Under the pieces are notes generated by a model that saw only the letters and a program-made list of their open reading frames with translations, made no database searches and was not told where the DNA came from. DNA of 54,341 bases from a virus. The translations under genes and the position numbers were made by a program. The stretch covers positions 1 to 54,341 of the IMG/VR virus record IMGVR_UViG_3300047509_000095; one strand, given 5' to 3'. Positions 12,565-20,774 of the stretch are shown here, piece after piece (position 1 is the stretch's first letter; each line of letters opens with the position of its first letter).

Positions 12565-14169
12565 ATGAGCGACCTCGACGCGATCATTGCCCGCCTTGCT
12601 GGCCTTCCTGAAAAGGAACGCCAGCAAGTGGCAATGGACGCGGCAAAGGGCGTGCGTGACATGGGCGCCAAGTGGATACCAAATCCCGGGCCGCAGACGG
12701 ATGCCTACTTCAGCAAGGCAGATTGCTTGCTGTACGGCGGCGAGCCGGGCGGGGGCAAGTCCCAACTCTGCCTGGGCCTGGCCTTCAACGAGCACCAGCG
12801 CAGCGTGATCATGCGCCGCAACTACGCGGATCTTGACCGCATCGTCGAGGACGCGCTCAAGATTCACGGATCGCGCGACGGCTTCAACGGCTCGCCACCA
12901 CCTAAACTCAAGATCAGCACCAAGCAGATCATCGACTTCACCGCGGCGAACCACGTCGGCGACGAGCAGGGGCAGATGGGCAAGGGGCGCGATCTGATCT
13001 GCTTCGATGAGGCCACCCACTTTGCCGAGTCCCAGATTCGTTTCGTGATGGGCTGGAACCGCACGGAAGATCCGAATCAACGCTGCCGCGTCATCCTGGC
13101 CACGAATCCGCCTTTGGCGGCCGAGGGATTGTGGGTGCTTGACATGTTCGCGCCATGGCTGGACCCCAAGTTTCCCAACCCCGCCAAGCATGGCGAGCTG
13201 CGCTGGGTGCTATCGGACGAAGACGGCAAAGACATGTGGGTAGATGGCCCTGACGACTGCCGCCAGATCCGGGGCAAGATCATGTACCCGACCTCGCGGA
13301 CCTACATTCCGGCCGCTGTCAAGGACAACCCCTACTATGTCGCATCCGGCTACGAGCAGCAGCTCGACGCCATGCCCGAGCCGTATCGCTCGCTGCTCAT
13401 GGGTGGTTTCCGGACCGCGTTCAAGGACTTGCCGAACCAGATCATCCCCACGAAGTGGGTGCAGATGGCGCAAGAGCGCTGGACCGACAAGCCACCGAAG
13501 GACATCCCGATGTGCACGATGGGTGTTGATGCTTCGGGCGGTGGTGAAGACCCTATGATCATTGCCAGCCGGTACGACGGGTGGTACGCGCCGATTATCG
13601 AGGTGCAGGGCAAGGAGATCCCGATGGACCGCGCCGGGTCATATTGCAGCGGCATCGTGGTGTCCCATCGGCGCGACCGCGCGCTAGTGGTGATCGACAT
13701 GGGCGGCGGGTACGGCGGCCCGATGTACGAGCACTTGCACGCGATCCCGGTCGAGGTGAAGGCGTACAAGGGGGCCGAGGCGACGAACCGGCGCACCAGC
13801 GACGGTAAGATGCGGTTCACGAACAAGCGTAGCGCGGCGCTGTGGGGCTTTCGCGAGGCGTTGGACCCTGGTCAGCCAGGCGGCAGCCCGATTGCCTTGC
13901 CACCGGGCGGCAAGGTGCTGGCTGACCTGACTGCACCAACGTTCGAGGTGACGCCGAACGGGATCAAGGCCGAGCCCAAAGAGAAGGTTTGCGCGCGCCT
14001 CGGCCGCTCGACCAATGAAGGCGACGCCGTGGTCATGTCCTGGTACGAGGGGCCGCGCATGCTGACCGATGCGATGGACTGGATCGACCGCGCCCAGGCT
14101 ATCAAGCCGATGGGCCGTCAGCCGCAAGTCGTGGCCGGCCCGCGCAAACCACTGAGCGCGCGGCGATGA
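12565..14169 (+). CDS. terL: Terminase large subunit
   Basis: 534 residues from MSDLDAII at 12565, three bases after the previous stop. ATPase Walker A is GGEPGGGKS (58-66), Walker B LICFDEATHF (144-153), and the coupling motif region is ILATNPP (178-184). The RNase H-like nuclease domain has GVDASGGGED (320-329) and VVIDMGGGYGG (375-385), whose aspartates bind metal. It pumps DNA through the portal and cuts the concatemer. Length is normal. The gene overlaps the downstream acetyltransferase by four bases. Confidence 0.95.
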   Translation: MSDLDAIIARLAGLPEKERQQVAMDAAKGVRDMGAKWIPNPGPQTDAYFSKADCLLYGGEPGGGKSQLCLGLAFNEHQRSVIMRRNYADLDRIVEDALKIHGSRDGFNGSPPPKLKISTKQIIDFTAANHVGDEQGQMGKGRDLICFDEATHFAESQIRFVMGWNRTEDPNQRCRVILATNPPLAAEGLWVLDMFAPWLDPKFPNPAKHGELRWVLSDEDGKDMWVDGPDDCRQIRGKIMYPTSRTYIPAAVKDNPYYVASGYEQQLDAMPEPYRSLLMGGFRTAFKDLPNQIIPTKWVQMAQERWTDKPPKDIPMCTMGVDASGGGEDPMIIASRYDGWYAPIIEVQGKEIPMDRAGSYCSGIVVSHRRDRALVVIDMGGGYGGPMYEHLHAIPVEVKAYKGAEATNRRTSDGKMRFTNKRSAALWGFREALDPGQPGGSPIALPPGGKVLADLTAPTFEVTPNGIKAEPKEKVCARLGRSTNEGDAVVMSWYEGPRMLTDAMDWIDRAQAIKPMGRQPQVVAGPRKPLSARR

Positions 14170-14615
14170 TCACAATCCGCCCAGTCGTGCCCACCGAGGT
14201 ACTGCCCGAGATCAAGGCGCTGATGGCCGCCCATTGGCGCGAGACAGAGAGCAGCATCGGCGACGGGCCAGACCCACAGGCTGAACTGTATAAGGCCGGC
14301 GAGGATGCGGGTGTGGTCGTCGCCTTCGGCGCCTTCGACGGCGAGACAATGGTGGGGTATGTGACAGTTTTCGTCACATCGCAGATGCACTACGGTTTTC
14401 TGTGCGCGAACCACGACACACTGTTCGTGCACAAGGACTACCGGGGGCGCACCGGTATCGCGCTGGTGCGGGCAGCAGAGAAGGAAAGTGCCTTGAGGGG
14501 GGCGAAGTTTATTGCATGGCATGCAAAGATCGGCAGCGCTTTCGAGCAGCTGCTGCGCCGAATGAATTACCCGAGCGAAGAAATTATCTTCAGGAAGGAA
14601 CTAGCATGCCAGTGA
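14166..14615 (+). CDS. GNAT acetyltransferase in the packaging module
   Basis: 149 residues with N-terminal ITIRPVVPTEVLPEI, a typical GNAT beta-1/alpha-1, a central LFVHKDYRGRTGIALVRAAE acetyl-CoA loop (RGRTG) and a C-terminal strand. It lies between terL and a small pre-portal gene, overlapping both. GNAT genes at this position are common in podoviruses; the substrate is unknown. It is not related in detail to the cassette acetyltransferase at 5871. Coupling with terL (ATGA) suggests a late, virion-related or host-modifying role. Confidence 0.8.
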   Translation: MITIRPVVPTEVLPEIKALMAAHWRETESSIGDGPDPQAELYKAGEDAGVVVAFGAFDGETMVGYVTVFVTSQMHYGFLCANHDTLFVHKDYRGRTGIALVRAAEKESALRGAKFIAWHAKIGSAFEQLLRRMNYPSEEIIFRKELACQ

Positions 14616-14947
14616 TCCCATTCATTCCGGCGATGATCACCATTGCGTCGAAGGTCGGCACGCAGAAACTGGTCGACCCTGCCGGCGTCCTCCCCAAGGG
14701 TGTGGCCAAGGTGCTCAACAAAGGCGCCGACCCAGCTGGCATTTTCATGAAGCCCGAGGCCGGCGCAGCGGGAGCAGGCAGCGCGCCGACGGCGCTGGCC
14801 GTTGACAAGCCAACGGTTATGCCAACACCTGACGACAAGACAGTGCAGGACGCCAAGAAGAAATCGATCATCGAGCAGTTATCGAACCGTGGGCGTGCCA
14901 GCACGATCCTGACCGACCAAACCAACGACCAGAAACTGGGAGGCTAG
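14606..14947 (+). CDS. Small pre-portal protein with RASTILT tail
   Basis: 113 residues from the ATG at 14606, with AGGAAGGA upstream, overlapping the acetyltransferase by ten bases. The middle is Ala/Pro/Gly-rich and probably disordered. The C-terminus GRASTILTDQTNDQKLGG carries the RASTILT motif seen in small phage proteins encoded next to portal genes. Function unknown, perhaps assembly related. Confidence 0.75.
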   Translation: MPVIPFIPAMITIASKVGTQKLVDPAGVLPKGVAKVLNKGADPAGIFMKPEAGAAGAGSAPTALAVDKPTVMPTPDDKTVQDAKKKSIIEQLSNRGRASTILTDQTNDQKLGG

Positions 14948-14948
14948 C

Positions 14949-16592
14949 ATGGACGCCAAACAGTTGAGCGAGATCGCGACGATGCTCTTTAACAAGAAGA
15001 TGCCGCTGACATCCTTGCACCAAGAGATCGCCGAGAACTTCTACCCCGAGCGCGCTGACTTCACGTTGACACGCTCTATCGGCGCTGACTTCGCTGCCAA
15101 CCTGATGACATCGTATCCGGTGCTGTGCCGGCGCGAGCTGGGCAACCAGTTCAGCACCATGTTGCGCCCCACGGCGCGCCCATGGTTCCACACCGGCATC
15201 CGGCACGTCAAGAACACGGACAACGACACGAAGGGTTACCTCGAATGGTTCCAGGAAGTGCAGCGCAAAGCGATGTACGACCCTATTTCGAAGTTCACGC
15301 GCGCGACCAAGGAAGCCGACCACGACTTCGCGGCCTTCGGCCAGGCCGTCATCTCGGTCGAATTGAACCGCAACGCCGACGGCCTGCTGTATCGCAGCTG
15401 GCACTTGCGCGATGTCGCGTGGCAGGAGAACGAGAACGGCGACATCGGCAGCGTGTTCCGCAAATGGAAGCCCACGGCCCAGATGCTATGCCGACTGTTC
15501 CCGGGCAAGATCGATCCGAAGGTGACGCGCATCTGCGAGAAGTCGCCCTTCGAGGAGATCGAGATTATGCACATGGTCGTCGAGGCCGACATGTACGACG
15601 ACTCGGCGCGCGGGCGGCCGTACTGGTCGGTGTGGTACGACACCACGCACCAGAAGCTGATCGAGGCCACACCGATCTGGAACAAATATTACGTGATCCC
15701 GCGCTGGCAGACCGTGTCGAACAGCCAGTACAGCTACAGCCCCGCTACCGTGGCCGGACTGCCCGACGCGCGCTTGATCCAGGCCATGACGTACACGTTG
15801 CTGGAAGCCGGCGAGAAGGCCACCAACCCGCCGTTGATCGCCACGCAAGACGCAGTGCGCTCGGACGTGTCGGTGTACGCGGGCGGCATCACCTGGGTGG
15901 ACAACGAGTACGACGAGCGGCTCGGCGACGCGCTGCGCCCCATCGCGCAAGACTTCCGGGGGTTCAACTACGGTATCCAGATGAACGAGGCCTCGCGCGC
16001 CATGATCCATCAAGCCTTCTTTCTGGACGCGCTCAAGATGCCCGAGCGCGGCAACGAGATGACGGCGTACGAGGTGGGCCAGCGTGTGCAGGAGTATATC
16101 CGCAATGCGCTGCCGATCTTCGAGCCGATGGAGATGGAGTACAACGCGGCGCTGTGCGACGTGACGTTCGATATCCTCTGGCGTGGCGGCGCGTTCGGCG
16201 ATGCGCGCAGCTGGCCTAAAGCGCTGCGTGGCGCCGAGATCGCGTTCAACTTCGAGAGCCCGCTGCACGACGCCATCGAGCAGCAGAAGGGCCAGAAGTT
16301 TCAAGAGGCCCAAGGCCTTATCTCCGTGGCGATCGGTCTGGACCCATCTTGCGCCTCGGTGCCCAAGGCCGAGGTGGCGCTGCGCGACGCGCTTACCGGC
16401 ATCGGCGTGCCGGCGACCTGGATGAACACCGAGGAGTTCGTCAAGGAAGCCAAGGCCCAGCAGCAACAGGCCCAGCAGGCCCAGCAGGCGCTTGCCGCCA
16501 TGGAGCAAGGGTCCAACGTGGCTAAAAACATCGGCCAGGCTGGCGTGCGTGGCGCCAGCGGCCCGGCTCAAGGGGGGCCGCAGCCAGTATGA
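14949..16592 (+). CDS. Portal (head-tail connector) protein
   Basis: 547 residues, starting just after the previous stop. The N-terminus (LHQEIAENFYPERADF) and the segments MTSYPVLCRRELGNQFSTMLRP and RPWFHTG follow the podovirus head-tail connector family, with the conserved stretch EATPIWNKYYVIPRW and the helix-rich C-terminal half RGNEMTAYEVGQR. The last 60 residues are Gln/Ala-rich. Portals form the 12-subunit ring at one capsid vertex through which TerL packs DNA. Typical length for the family. The stop overlaps the next start (ATGA). Confidence 0.93.
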   Translation: MDAKQLSEIATMLFNKKMPLTSLHQEIAENFYPERADFTLTRSIGADFAANLMTSYPVLCRRELGNQFSTMLRPTARPWFHTGIRHVKNTDNDTKGYLEWFQEVQRKAMYDPISKFTRATKEADHDFAAFGQAVISVELNRNADGLLYRSWHLRDVAWQENENGDIGSVFRKWKPTAQMLCRLFPGKIDPKVTRICEKSPFEEIEIMHMVVEADMYDDSARGRPYWSVWYDTTHQKLIEATPIWNKYYVIPRWQTVSNSQYSYSPATVAGLPDARLIQAMTYTLLEAGEKATNPPLIATQDAVRSDVSVYAGGITWVDNEYDERLGDALRPIAQDFRGFNYGIQMNEASRAMIHQAFFLDALKMPERGNEMTAYEVGQRVQEYIRNALPIFEPMEMEYNAALCDVTFDILWRGGAFGDARSWPKALRGAEIAFNFESPLHDAIEQQKGQKFQEAQGLISVAIGLDPSCASVPKAEVALRDALTGIGVPATWMNTEEFVKEAKAQQQQAQQAQQALAAMEQGSNVAKNIGQAGVRGASGPAQGGPQPV

Positions 16593-16894
16593 AGCAGCCA
16601 AGAGAAGCGCCAGCGCGGCCTAAGCCTACCCGCGCGCAGGGAGCGCATATCCCTGCCGACTACGGTGCGCCCGAAGTGGCCGCCATCCAGGCGCTCATCG
16701 CCGGGGAGGCCGACGCGTACCAGCAGCAGCTGGCGCTGCGCTGGATCATCGAGCAGGCAAGTGGCGTCTACGAATTCCAGTTTTACCCCACCGATCGCGA
16801 TACATCGTTCGCGCTCGGGCGGGCGCATGTCGGGCAGCAGATTATCAAATTGTCAAAACTTAACGCAATGTCTCTGAGGAGGGACCAAGAATGA
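16589..16894 (+). CDS. Bbp19-like small protein
   Basis: 101 residues coupled to the portal by ATGA and to the scaffold by ATGA. The core WIIEQASGVYEFQFYPTDRDTSFALGRAHVGQQII resembles Bbp19-type proteins from BPP-1-like podoviruses, which have a D...G.R..G.. pattern. Their function is not known. Its N-terminus is Pro/Arg-rich and likely disordered. Confidence 0.75.
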   Translation: MKQPREAPARPKPTRAQGAHIPADYGAPEVAAIQALIAGEADAYQQQLALRWIIEQASGVYEFQFYPTDRDTSFALGRAHVGQQIIKLSKLNAMSLRRDQE

Positions 16895-17925
16895 TCAAGC
16901 ACTGGATGTGGAAGCGGTACATGGCGCCGGCTGACGGCGATGATGGCGCGAGCAATGGCGGGGGCGATGCGGGGGGCGATGCAGGCGCTGGGGGCGACGG
17001 CAAAGCAGCCAGTGGCGATACATCGGGTGCCGCAGGTGATGGCAAAGCCGCTGCGGGCGGCGACGGCAAAGCAGCGCCAGCGGCCAAGGAAGGCGACAAG
17101 AAGGGTAGCGAAGGTGGCTACTGGCCTGACGACTGGCGCGCGCGCATGGTTGCCGGCATCACCGACCCGGCGGCCAAGGAGAAGGAACTCAAGCAGCTGG
17201 GCCGGTACGCCAACCCGGAAGAAGTGCACCGCAAGGCGCGCGCGCTTGAGCAGCGCCTGTCATCGGGTGAGCTGAAGTCGGTATTGCCCAAGGATGCGAA
17301 GGCCGAAGAACTGGCCGCGTGGCGCGCCGAGGCTGGCATCCCCGAGACACCGGACAAGTACGACTTGGACCTGGGCAGCGGCCTAGTGGTGGGCGAAGCC
17401 GACAAGCCACTGGTGGGCAAGTTCCTCGCGGCGGCCCACGCCACGAACCAGACCCCGGACCAGGTCAAGGCCAGCTTGCGCGCCTACTACGAGGTGAATG
17501 AGCAACTGAACGCCGACCAGGTGGAAAAGGACAAGCAGGTACAGGAATCCTCGACCGAGGCGCTGCGCACCGAATGGGGGCCCGAGTTCCGGCGCAACGT
17601 CAACCTGATCAACGGCCTGCTCGACTCGACCTGTTCACCCGAGATCAAGGACTTGTTCCTGACTGGCCGGCTCGGCAACGGCACCCCTATCGGCAGCTCG
17701 CCCGAGGCGCTGAAGATGCTGCTCGGGCTGGCGCTGGTGAATAACCCGGCGGGGACGGTGGTGCCGAACAGTGGCGGCAACATGGCCGGCGCGATCGACG
17801 ACGAGATCACCAAGATCGAGACGACGATGAAGACGAACCGCACCGCCTACAACAAGGACGAGAAGATGCAAGCCCGCTACAGGGAACTGCTCGGCGCCCG
17901 CGAAACGATGAAAGCAAGAAAGTAG
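16891..17925 (+). CDS. Scaffolding protein
   Basis: 344 residues, preceded by GAGGAGGGA. The first 80 residues are a Gly/Ala/Asp/Lys low-complexity tract, followed by WPDDWRARMVAG and KYANPEEV-like spacing (GRYANPEEVHRKARALEQR), then acidic helical segments and PDKYDLDLGSGL, all typical of podovirus scaffolds such as those of BPP-1 relatives. Scaffolds guide procapsid assembly and leave before or during DNA packing. Position directly before the capsid gene supports this. Confidence 0.85.
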   Translation: MIKHWMWKRYMAPADGDDGASNGGGDAGGDAGAGGDGKAASGDTSGAAGDGKAAAGGDGKAAPAAKEGDKKGSEGGYWPDDWRARMVAGITDPAAKEKELKQLGRYANPEEVHRKARALEQRLSSGELKSVLPKDAKAEELAAWRAEAGIPETPDKYDLDLGSGLVVGEADKPLVGKFLAAAHATNQTPDQVKASLRAYYEVNEQLNADQVEKDKQVQESSTEALRTEWGPEFRRNVNLINGLLDSTCSPEIKDLFLTGRLGNGTPIGSSPEALKMLLGLALVNNPAGTVVPNSGGNMAGAIDDEITKIETTMKTNRTAYNKDEKMQARYRELLGARETMKARK

Positions 17926-18179
17926 TTGCGGTAAATCAGTAATTGGTGTTTAATTCGCCTAGGATCAAACCGCCGTGCGACCCAAGTATTTGAAAGTCAG
18001 TATCCCGCGAGGGGGAACCCGATTAGAAGAACACCTAGCACGGCGGGGCGAACCCAGCAATTTTCACCAGTAGCGAGGCCCCAAGACGGCGGGCTTCCGG
18101 CCCCGAAAGGACACCCCGGAAAATAGCCAGATGGACACCCCAAGCGACGGTTACCCAATCGTTTCTCAAGGAGCCCATC
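17926..18179 (+). promoter_or_regulatory. Structured 254-base leader before the capsid gene
   Basis: The only long gap in the late block. It contains a 9-bp inverted repeat (CCGCCGTGC at 17970-17978 and GCACGGCGG at 18038-18046), several GC-rich short stems, and GGACACCCC twice (near 18111 and 18132). AAGGAG precedes the capsid ATG. I find no open frame, tRNA or clear promoter. It may be a structured 5' leader, an RNA-processing site or a promoter region raising capsid expression. Confidence 0.5.
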
Positions 18180-19031
18180 ATGGCCGATACAGCATTCCAG
18201 ATTCAATATCGCCAGGAATTCATCCAGGCGTTTGAACAGCACCAGACCCTCTTGCGCGAAACGGTTACGACCGAAGCCGTGATCAAGGGCCAACAAGCCG
18301 TCTTTCTCGTCGCCGGTTCCGGTTCTGCCACTGCGGTAACGCGCGGCACGAACGGCCGCATCCCAGCCCGCGCCGACAGCAATACGCAAAACACTTGCAC
18401 CCTGCAAGAATGGCATGACCTGGTCCGCAAGACTGGCTTCAATGTCTTCGCATCGCAGGGCAACCAGCGCGCGATCATGCAGATGACGACCATGGCGGTC
18501 TTGAATCGCCAGATCGACACCCTGATCATCAACGAGCTCAACACCGGCACCATCACCATCGGCGCCGCCGGGACCATCCCGAACGTCAGCCTGTTCCAGA
18601 ATGGCCGCGTCAAGCTGTCCAATGCCTCCGTGCCTTGGGACAGCAACATCACGCTGCTGTGCCAGCCTTCGTTCCTGGCATACATGGAGCAAGCGCCCGA
18701 GTTCGCAAACGCTCAATATGTGGACATGCGCCCGTACGCCGGCCAGGACAATCCATCCTGGAAGGACAAGCCGATGGCCTACCGCTGGCGCAATGCCCTG
18801 CTCGTCGAGCATCCGAACCTGCCGGGTAAGGGCACGTCGAGCGAGAAGTCGTTCCTCTACCACAAGACATCGATCGGCCACGCCATGGACACGGCCGGCG
18901 TTGAGTCGCCAGTGGGCTACGAGGAAGAGCAAGGCTACTCGTGGGCGCGTTGCTCGGCCTTCATGGGCGCCAAGCTGCTCCAGAACACCGGCGTGATCGT
19001 GATCACTCACGACGGCTCGGCTTACGCCTAA
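18180..19031 (+). CDS. Major capsid protein
   Basis: 283 residues with a good AAGGAG site, after the scaffold gene. The sequence (FQIQYRQEFIQAFEQHQTLLRETV, GRIPARADSNTQNT, then MTTMAVLNRQIDTLIINELNTG and LLCQPSFLAYMEQAPEFA) follows the capsid type of BPP-1-like podoviruses, with HK97-like fold order. About 280-330 residues is usual. It forms the icosahedral shell. The assignment rests on remembered family pattern and gene order. Confidence 0.87.
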   Translation: MADTAFQIQYRQEFIQAFEQHQTLLRETVTTEAVIKGQQAVFLVAGSGSATAVTRGTNGRIPARADSNTQNTCTLQEWHDLVRKTGFNVFASQGNQRAIMQMTTMAVLNRQIDTLIINELNTGTITIGAAGTIPNVSLFQNGRVKLSNASVPWDSNITLLCQPSFLAYMEQAPEFANAQYVDMRPYAGQDNPSWKDKPMAYRWRNALLVEHPNLPGKGTSSEKSFLYHKTSIGHAMDTAGVESPVGYEEEQGYSWARCSAFMGAKLLQNTGVIVITHDGSAYA

Positions 19032-19059
19032 TCCGTCCTGACTTGAAAGGAACCTGATC

Positions 19060-19377
19060 ATGACAACCGCATATGTAGGCACCACGGCAGCGAGCTCCAT
19101 TGCCAATCCCCCCGTCGAGCTGGTCAATTCGCTCGGTGGCCAAGTCAACCGCCCAGTCGCCGGTTCGGCGATCTGGTATTACAACTCGACGAACAGCTCG
19201 ACGGAGTTTTCGACCGCGAACTTCTTCACCGATGGGTACTACCTGGGCATGAAGGCGGGCGACATCGTCTTCTGCGTGTACACCACCAGTGCGGGTTCGA
19301 CGAACTCGATCCCGTACATGGGGTGTATCGGCGAGTCCTCGACGGACGGCGCATCGCTGCACACCGTCACGTCGTAA
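19060..19377 (+). CDS. Probable head decoration protein
   Basis: 105 residues following the capsid gene with AAGGAA upstream and a terminator directly behind. Ser/Thr/Gly/Asn-rich beta protein (SAIWYYNSTNSSTEFSTANFF, DIVFCVYTTSAGS) without charged helices. Its size, composition and place suggest a decoration or head-fibre protein; no specific family recognised. Confidence 0.7.
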   Translation: MTTAYVGTTAASSIANPPVELVNSLGGQVNRPVAGSAIWYYNSTNSSTEFSTANFFTDGYYLGMKAGDIVFCVYTTSAGSTNSIPYMGCIGESSTDGASLHTVTS

Positions 19378-19397
19378 GGCGTGGCGACTTCGTAATG

Positions 19398-19425
19398 AAG
19401 GCGGGCCAGTTGGTCCGCCTTTTTT
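19398..19425 (+). terminator. Intrinsic terminator after the capsid genes
   Basis: Stem AAGGCGGGCC / GGTCCGCCTT (19398-19407 and 19412-19421, with one G-U pair) and a short AGTT loop, followed by six T. It would end most capsid transcripts and reduce expression of tail genes downstream. Confidence 0.85.
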
Positions 19426-19447
19426 CCAACTCTGAGGAGAGTGATTC

Positions 19448-19933
19448 ATGAAAGTCGATACAGCACCGGCCGAACAGGTCAAAGCCCCCACCCCGATTGT
19501 CAAGCGCGAACTGCAATTGCAGCCTGAGCGCATGCAGTTGTCCGAATACCTGCGCAACGACTGGGTCGTTACAGCCGAGCAGGGCACCACACCGGAAGAT
19601 ATCGTCAAGCCGATCTACTTCGCCCACAAGGCGGACCTGATGAAGCCCTACGACCACATTGAAGTGCGTGTCGACGATGGCTCGTGGCTGGTAGAACTGA
19701 TCGTGCTGCAGTGCGAGCGCAACTGGGTGCGTGTCAAGATGCTCGCGTTCCACGAGCTGGCAGCCGTTGCCGAGCAAGACGCGGCCCCGTCCGCATACGA
19801 CGCGCTGTGGAAGGGTCCGCACCTGAAGTGGTCCGTGATCCGCAAGAGCGACCAGGAAAACATCAAACCCGGCTTCGCTGACAAGGTCAGCGCACAGGCC
19901 GCCATGCGCGACTTGGAACGTCTGGTAGGCTAA
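19448..19933 (+). CDS. Hypothetical 161-aa head/tail region protein
   Basis: GAGGAGAG precedes the ATG. The N-terminal 25 residues are extended; the centre KPIYFAHKADLMKPYDHIEVRVDDGSWLVELIV is beta-rich; the end AQAAMRDLERLVG is helical. Genes like this regularly lie between capsid and adaptor genes in BPP-1-like podoviruses and appear as virion or unknown proteins. No catalytic motif seen. Confidence 0.78.
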   Translation: MKVDTAPAEQVKAPTPIVKRELQLQPERMQLSEYLRNDWVVTAEQGTTPEDIVKPIYFAHKADLMKPYDHIEVRVDDGSWLVELIVLQCERNWVRVKMLAFHELAAVAEQDAAPSAYDALWKGPHLKWSVIRKSDQENIKPGFADKVSAQAAMRDLERLVG

Positions 19934-19936
19934 GCC

Positions 19937-20128
19937 ATGGCAAATACCACCGTCAGCACGACGTACCACAGCGACAAGGAGAACCACGCCTTGTTGCGTA
20001 AGTGGTGCGATCAAGCTGCTCACGGCGGTGGTTCCTTTGCGATCAACTACAACGCCCACACGGGATACACAACGTACACCATCAATTGGCCCTGGCCCGT
20101 TGAAGTTACTACTGAGGCGCTGCGATGA
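19937..20128 (+). CDS. Hypothetical 63-aa protein
   Basis: Starts three bases after the preceding stop and overlaps the adaptor gene by four. The product is small, with HALLRKWCDQAAHGGGSF helical and AINYNAHTGYTTYTINW beta-like. No strong ribosome site, so it is likely translated by coupling. Unknown function; conserved spacing suggests a real gene. Confidence 0.65.
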   Translation: MANTTVSTTYHSDKENHALLRKWCDQAAHGGGSFAINYNAHTGYTTYTINWPWPVEVTTEALR

Positions 20129-20772
20129 CCACGAAACTCTCCCTCTACAACGACGCTTTGCTACTGTGCGGCGAGCGTTTCCTCGTGTCGCTGACCGAGG
20201 AGAGGGAGCCGCGTCGCTTGCTGGACCAGGTCTGGGCCAGCAACGGCGTCAAAACCTGCCTCGAAATGGGGCAATGGTTCTTCGCCATGAGCGCCATCCA
20301 AATCGATTACGACCCCTCGGTAGAGCCTTCCTTCGGCTACAACCGCGCGTTTGAGAAGCCCGCCGACTGGGTGCTGACCAGCGCCGTGTGCAGCGACGAG
20401 TTTTTCCGCGTGCCGCTGCTGCAGTACACGGACGAGGCGCTGTACTGGTACTCGACACTGGACACGATCTACGTGAAGTACGTATCCGACAGTACCGACT
20501 ATGGACTGGACATGAACAAGTGGCCCGAGTCGTTTCGCGAGTACGTCGCCGCGCACTTCGCCAGCAAGATCATCCTGAAAATCTCCAATGACGAGAGCAA
20601 GCTGAACCTGATCAACAAGCTCAAGGAGAAGGCGCTCTCCAAGGCCAAGAACTCGTCCGTCATGGCCGGCCCTACCCTGATCCCCGCCCGCGGCACTTGG
20701 TCGAATTCCCGTAACCGCTTTGGCGCGCGCCGCGATGGCGGCAACAATAGCGGCGGCAACTTGATCGGCTGA
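20125..20772 (+). CDS. Tail tubular protein A / head-tail adaptor (T7 gp11-like)
   Basis: 215 residues. The N-terminus LSLYNDALLLCGERFLVSLTEEREPRRLLDQVW and CLEMGQWFFAM is the pattern of T7 gp11/P22 gp4-like adaptors (L.L.N.AL...G...L..L.....E......W), followed by FEKPADWVLTSAVC and the YVAAHFASKI helix. These form the ring joining portal and nozzle. Gly/Asn-rich C-terminus. The next gene, the nozzle protein, supports the call. Confidence 0.87.
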   Translation: MTTKLSLYNDALLLCGERFLVSLTEEREPRRLLDQVWASNGVKTCLEMGQWFFAMSAIQIDYDPSVEPSFGYNRAFEKPADWVLTSAVCSDEFFRVPLLQYTDEALYWYSTLDTIYVKYVSDSTDYGLDMNKWPESFREYVAAHFASKIILKISNDESKLNLINKLKEKALSKAKNSSVMAGPTLIPARGTWSNSRNRFGARRDGGNNSGGNLIG

Positions 20773-20774
20773 CC

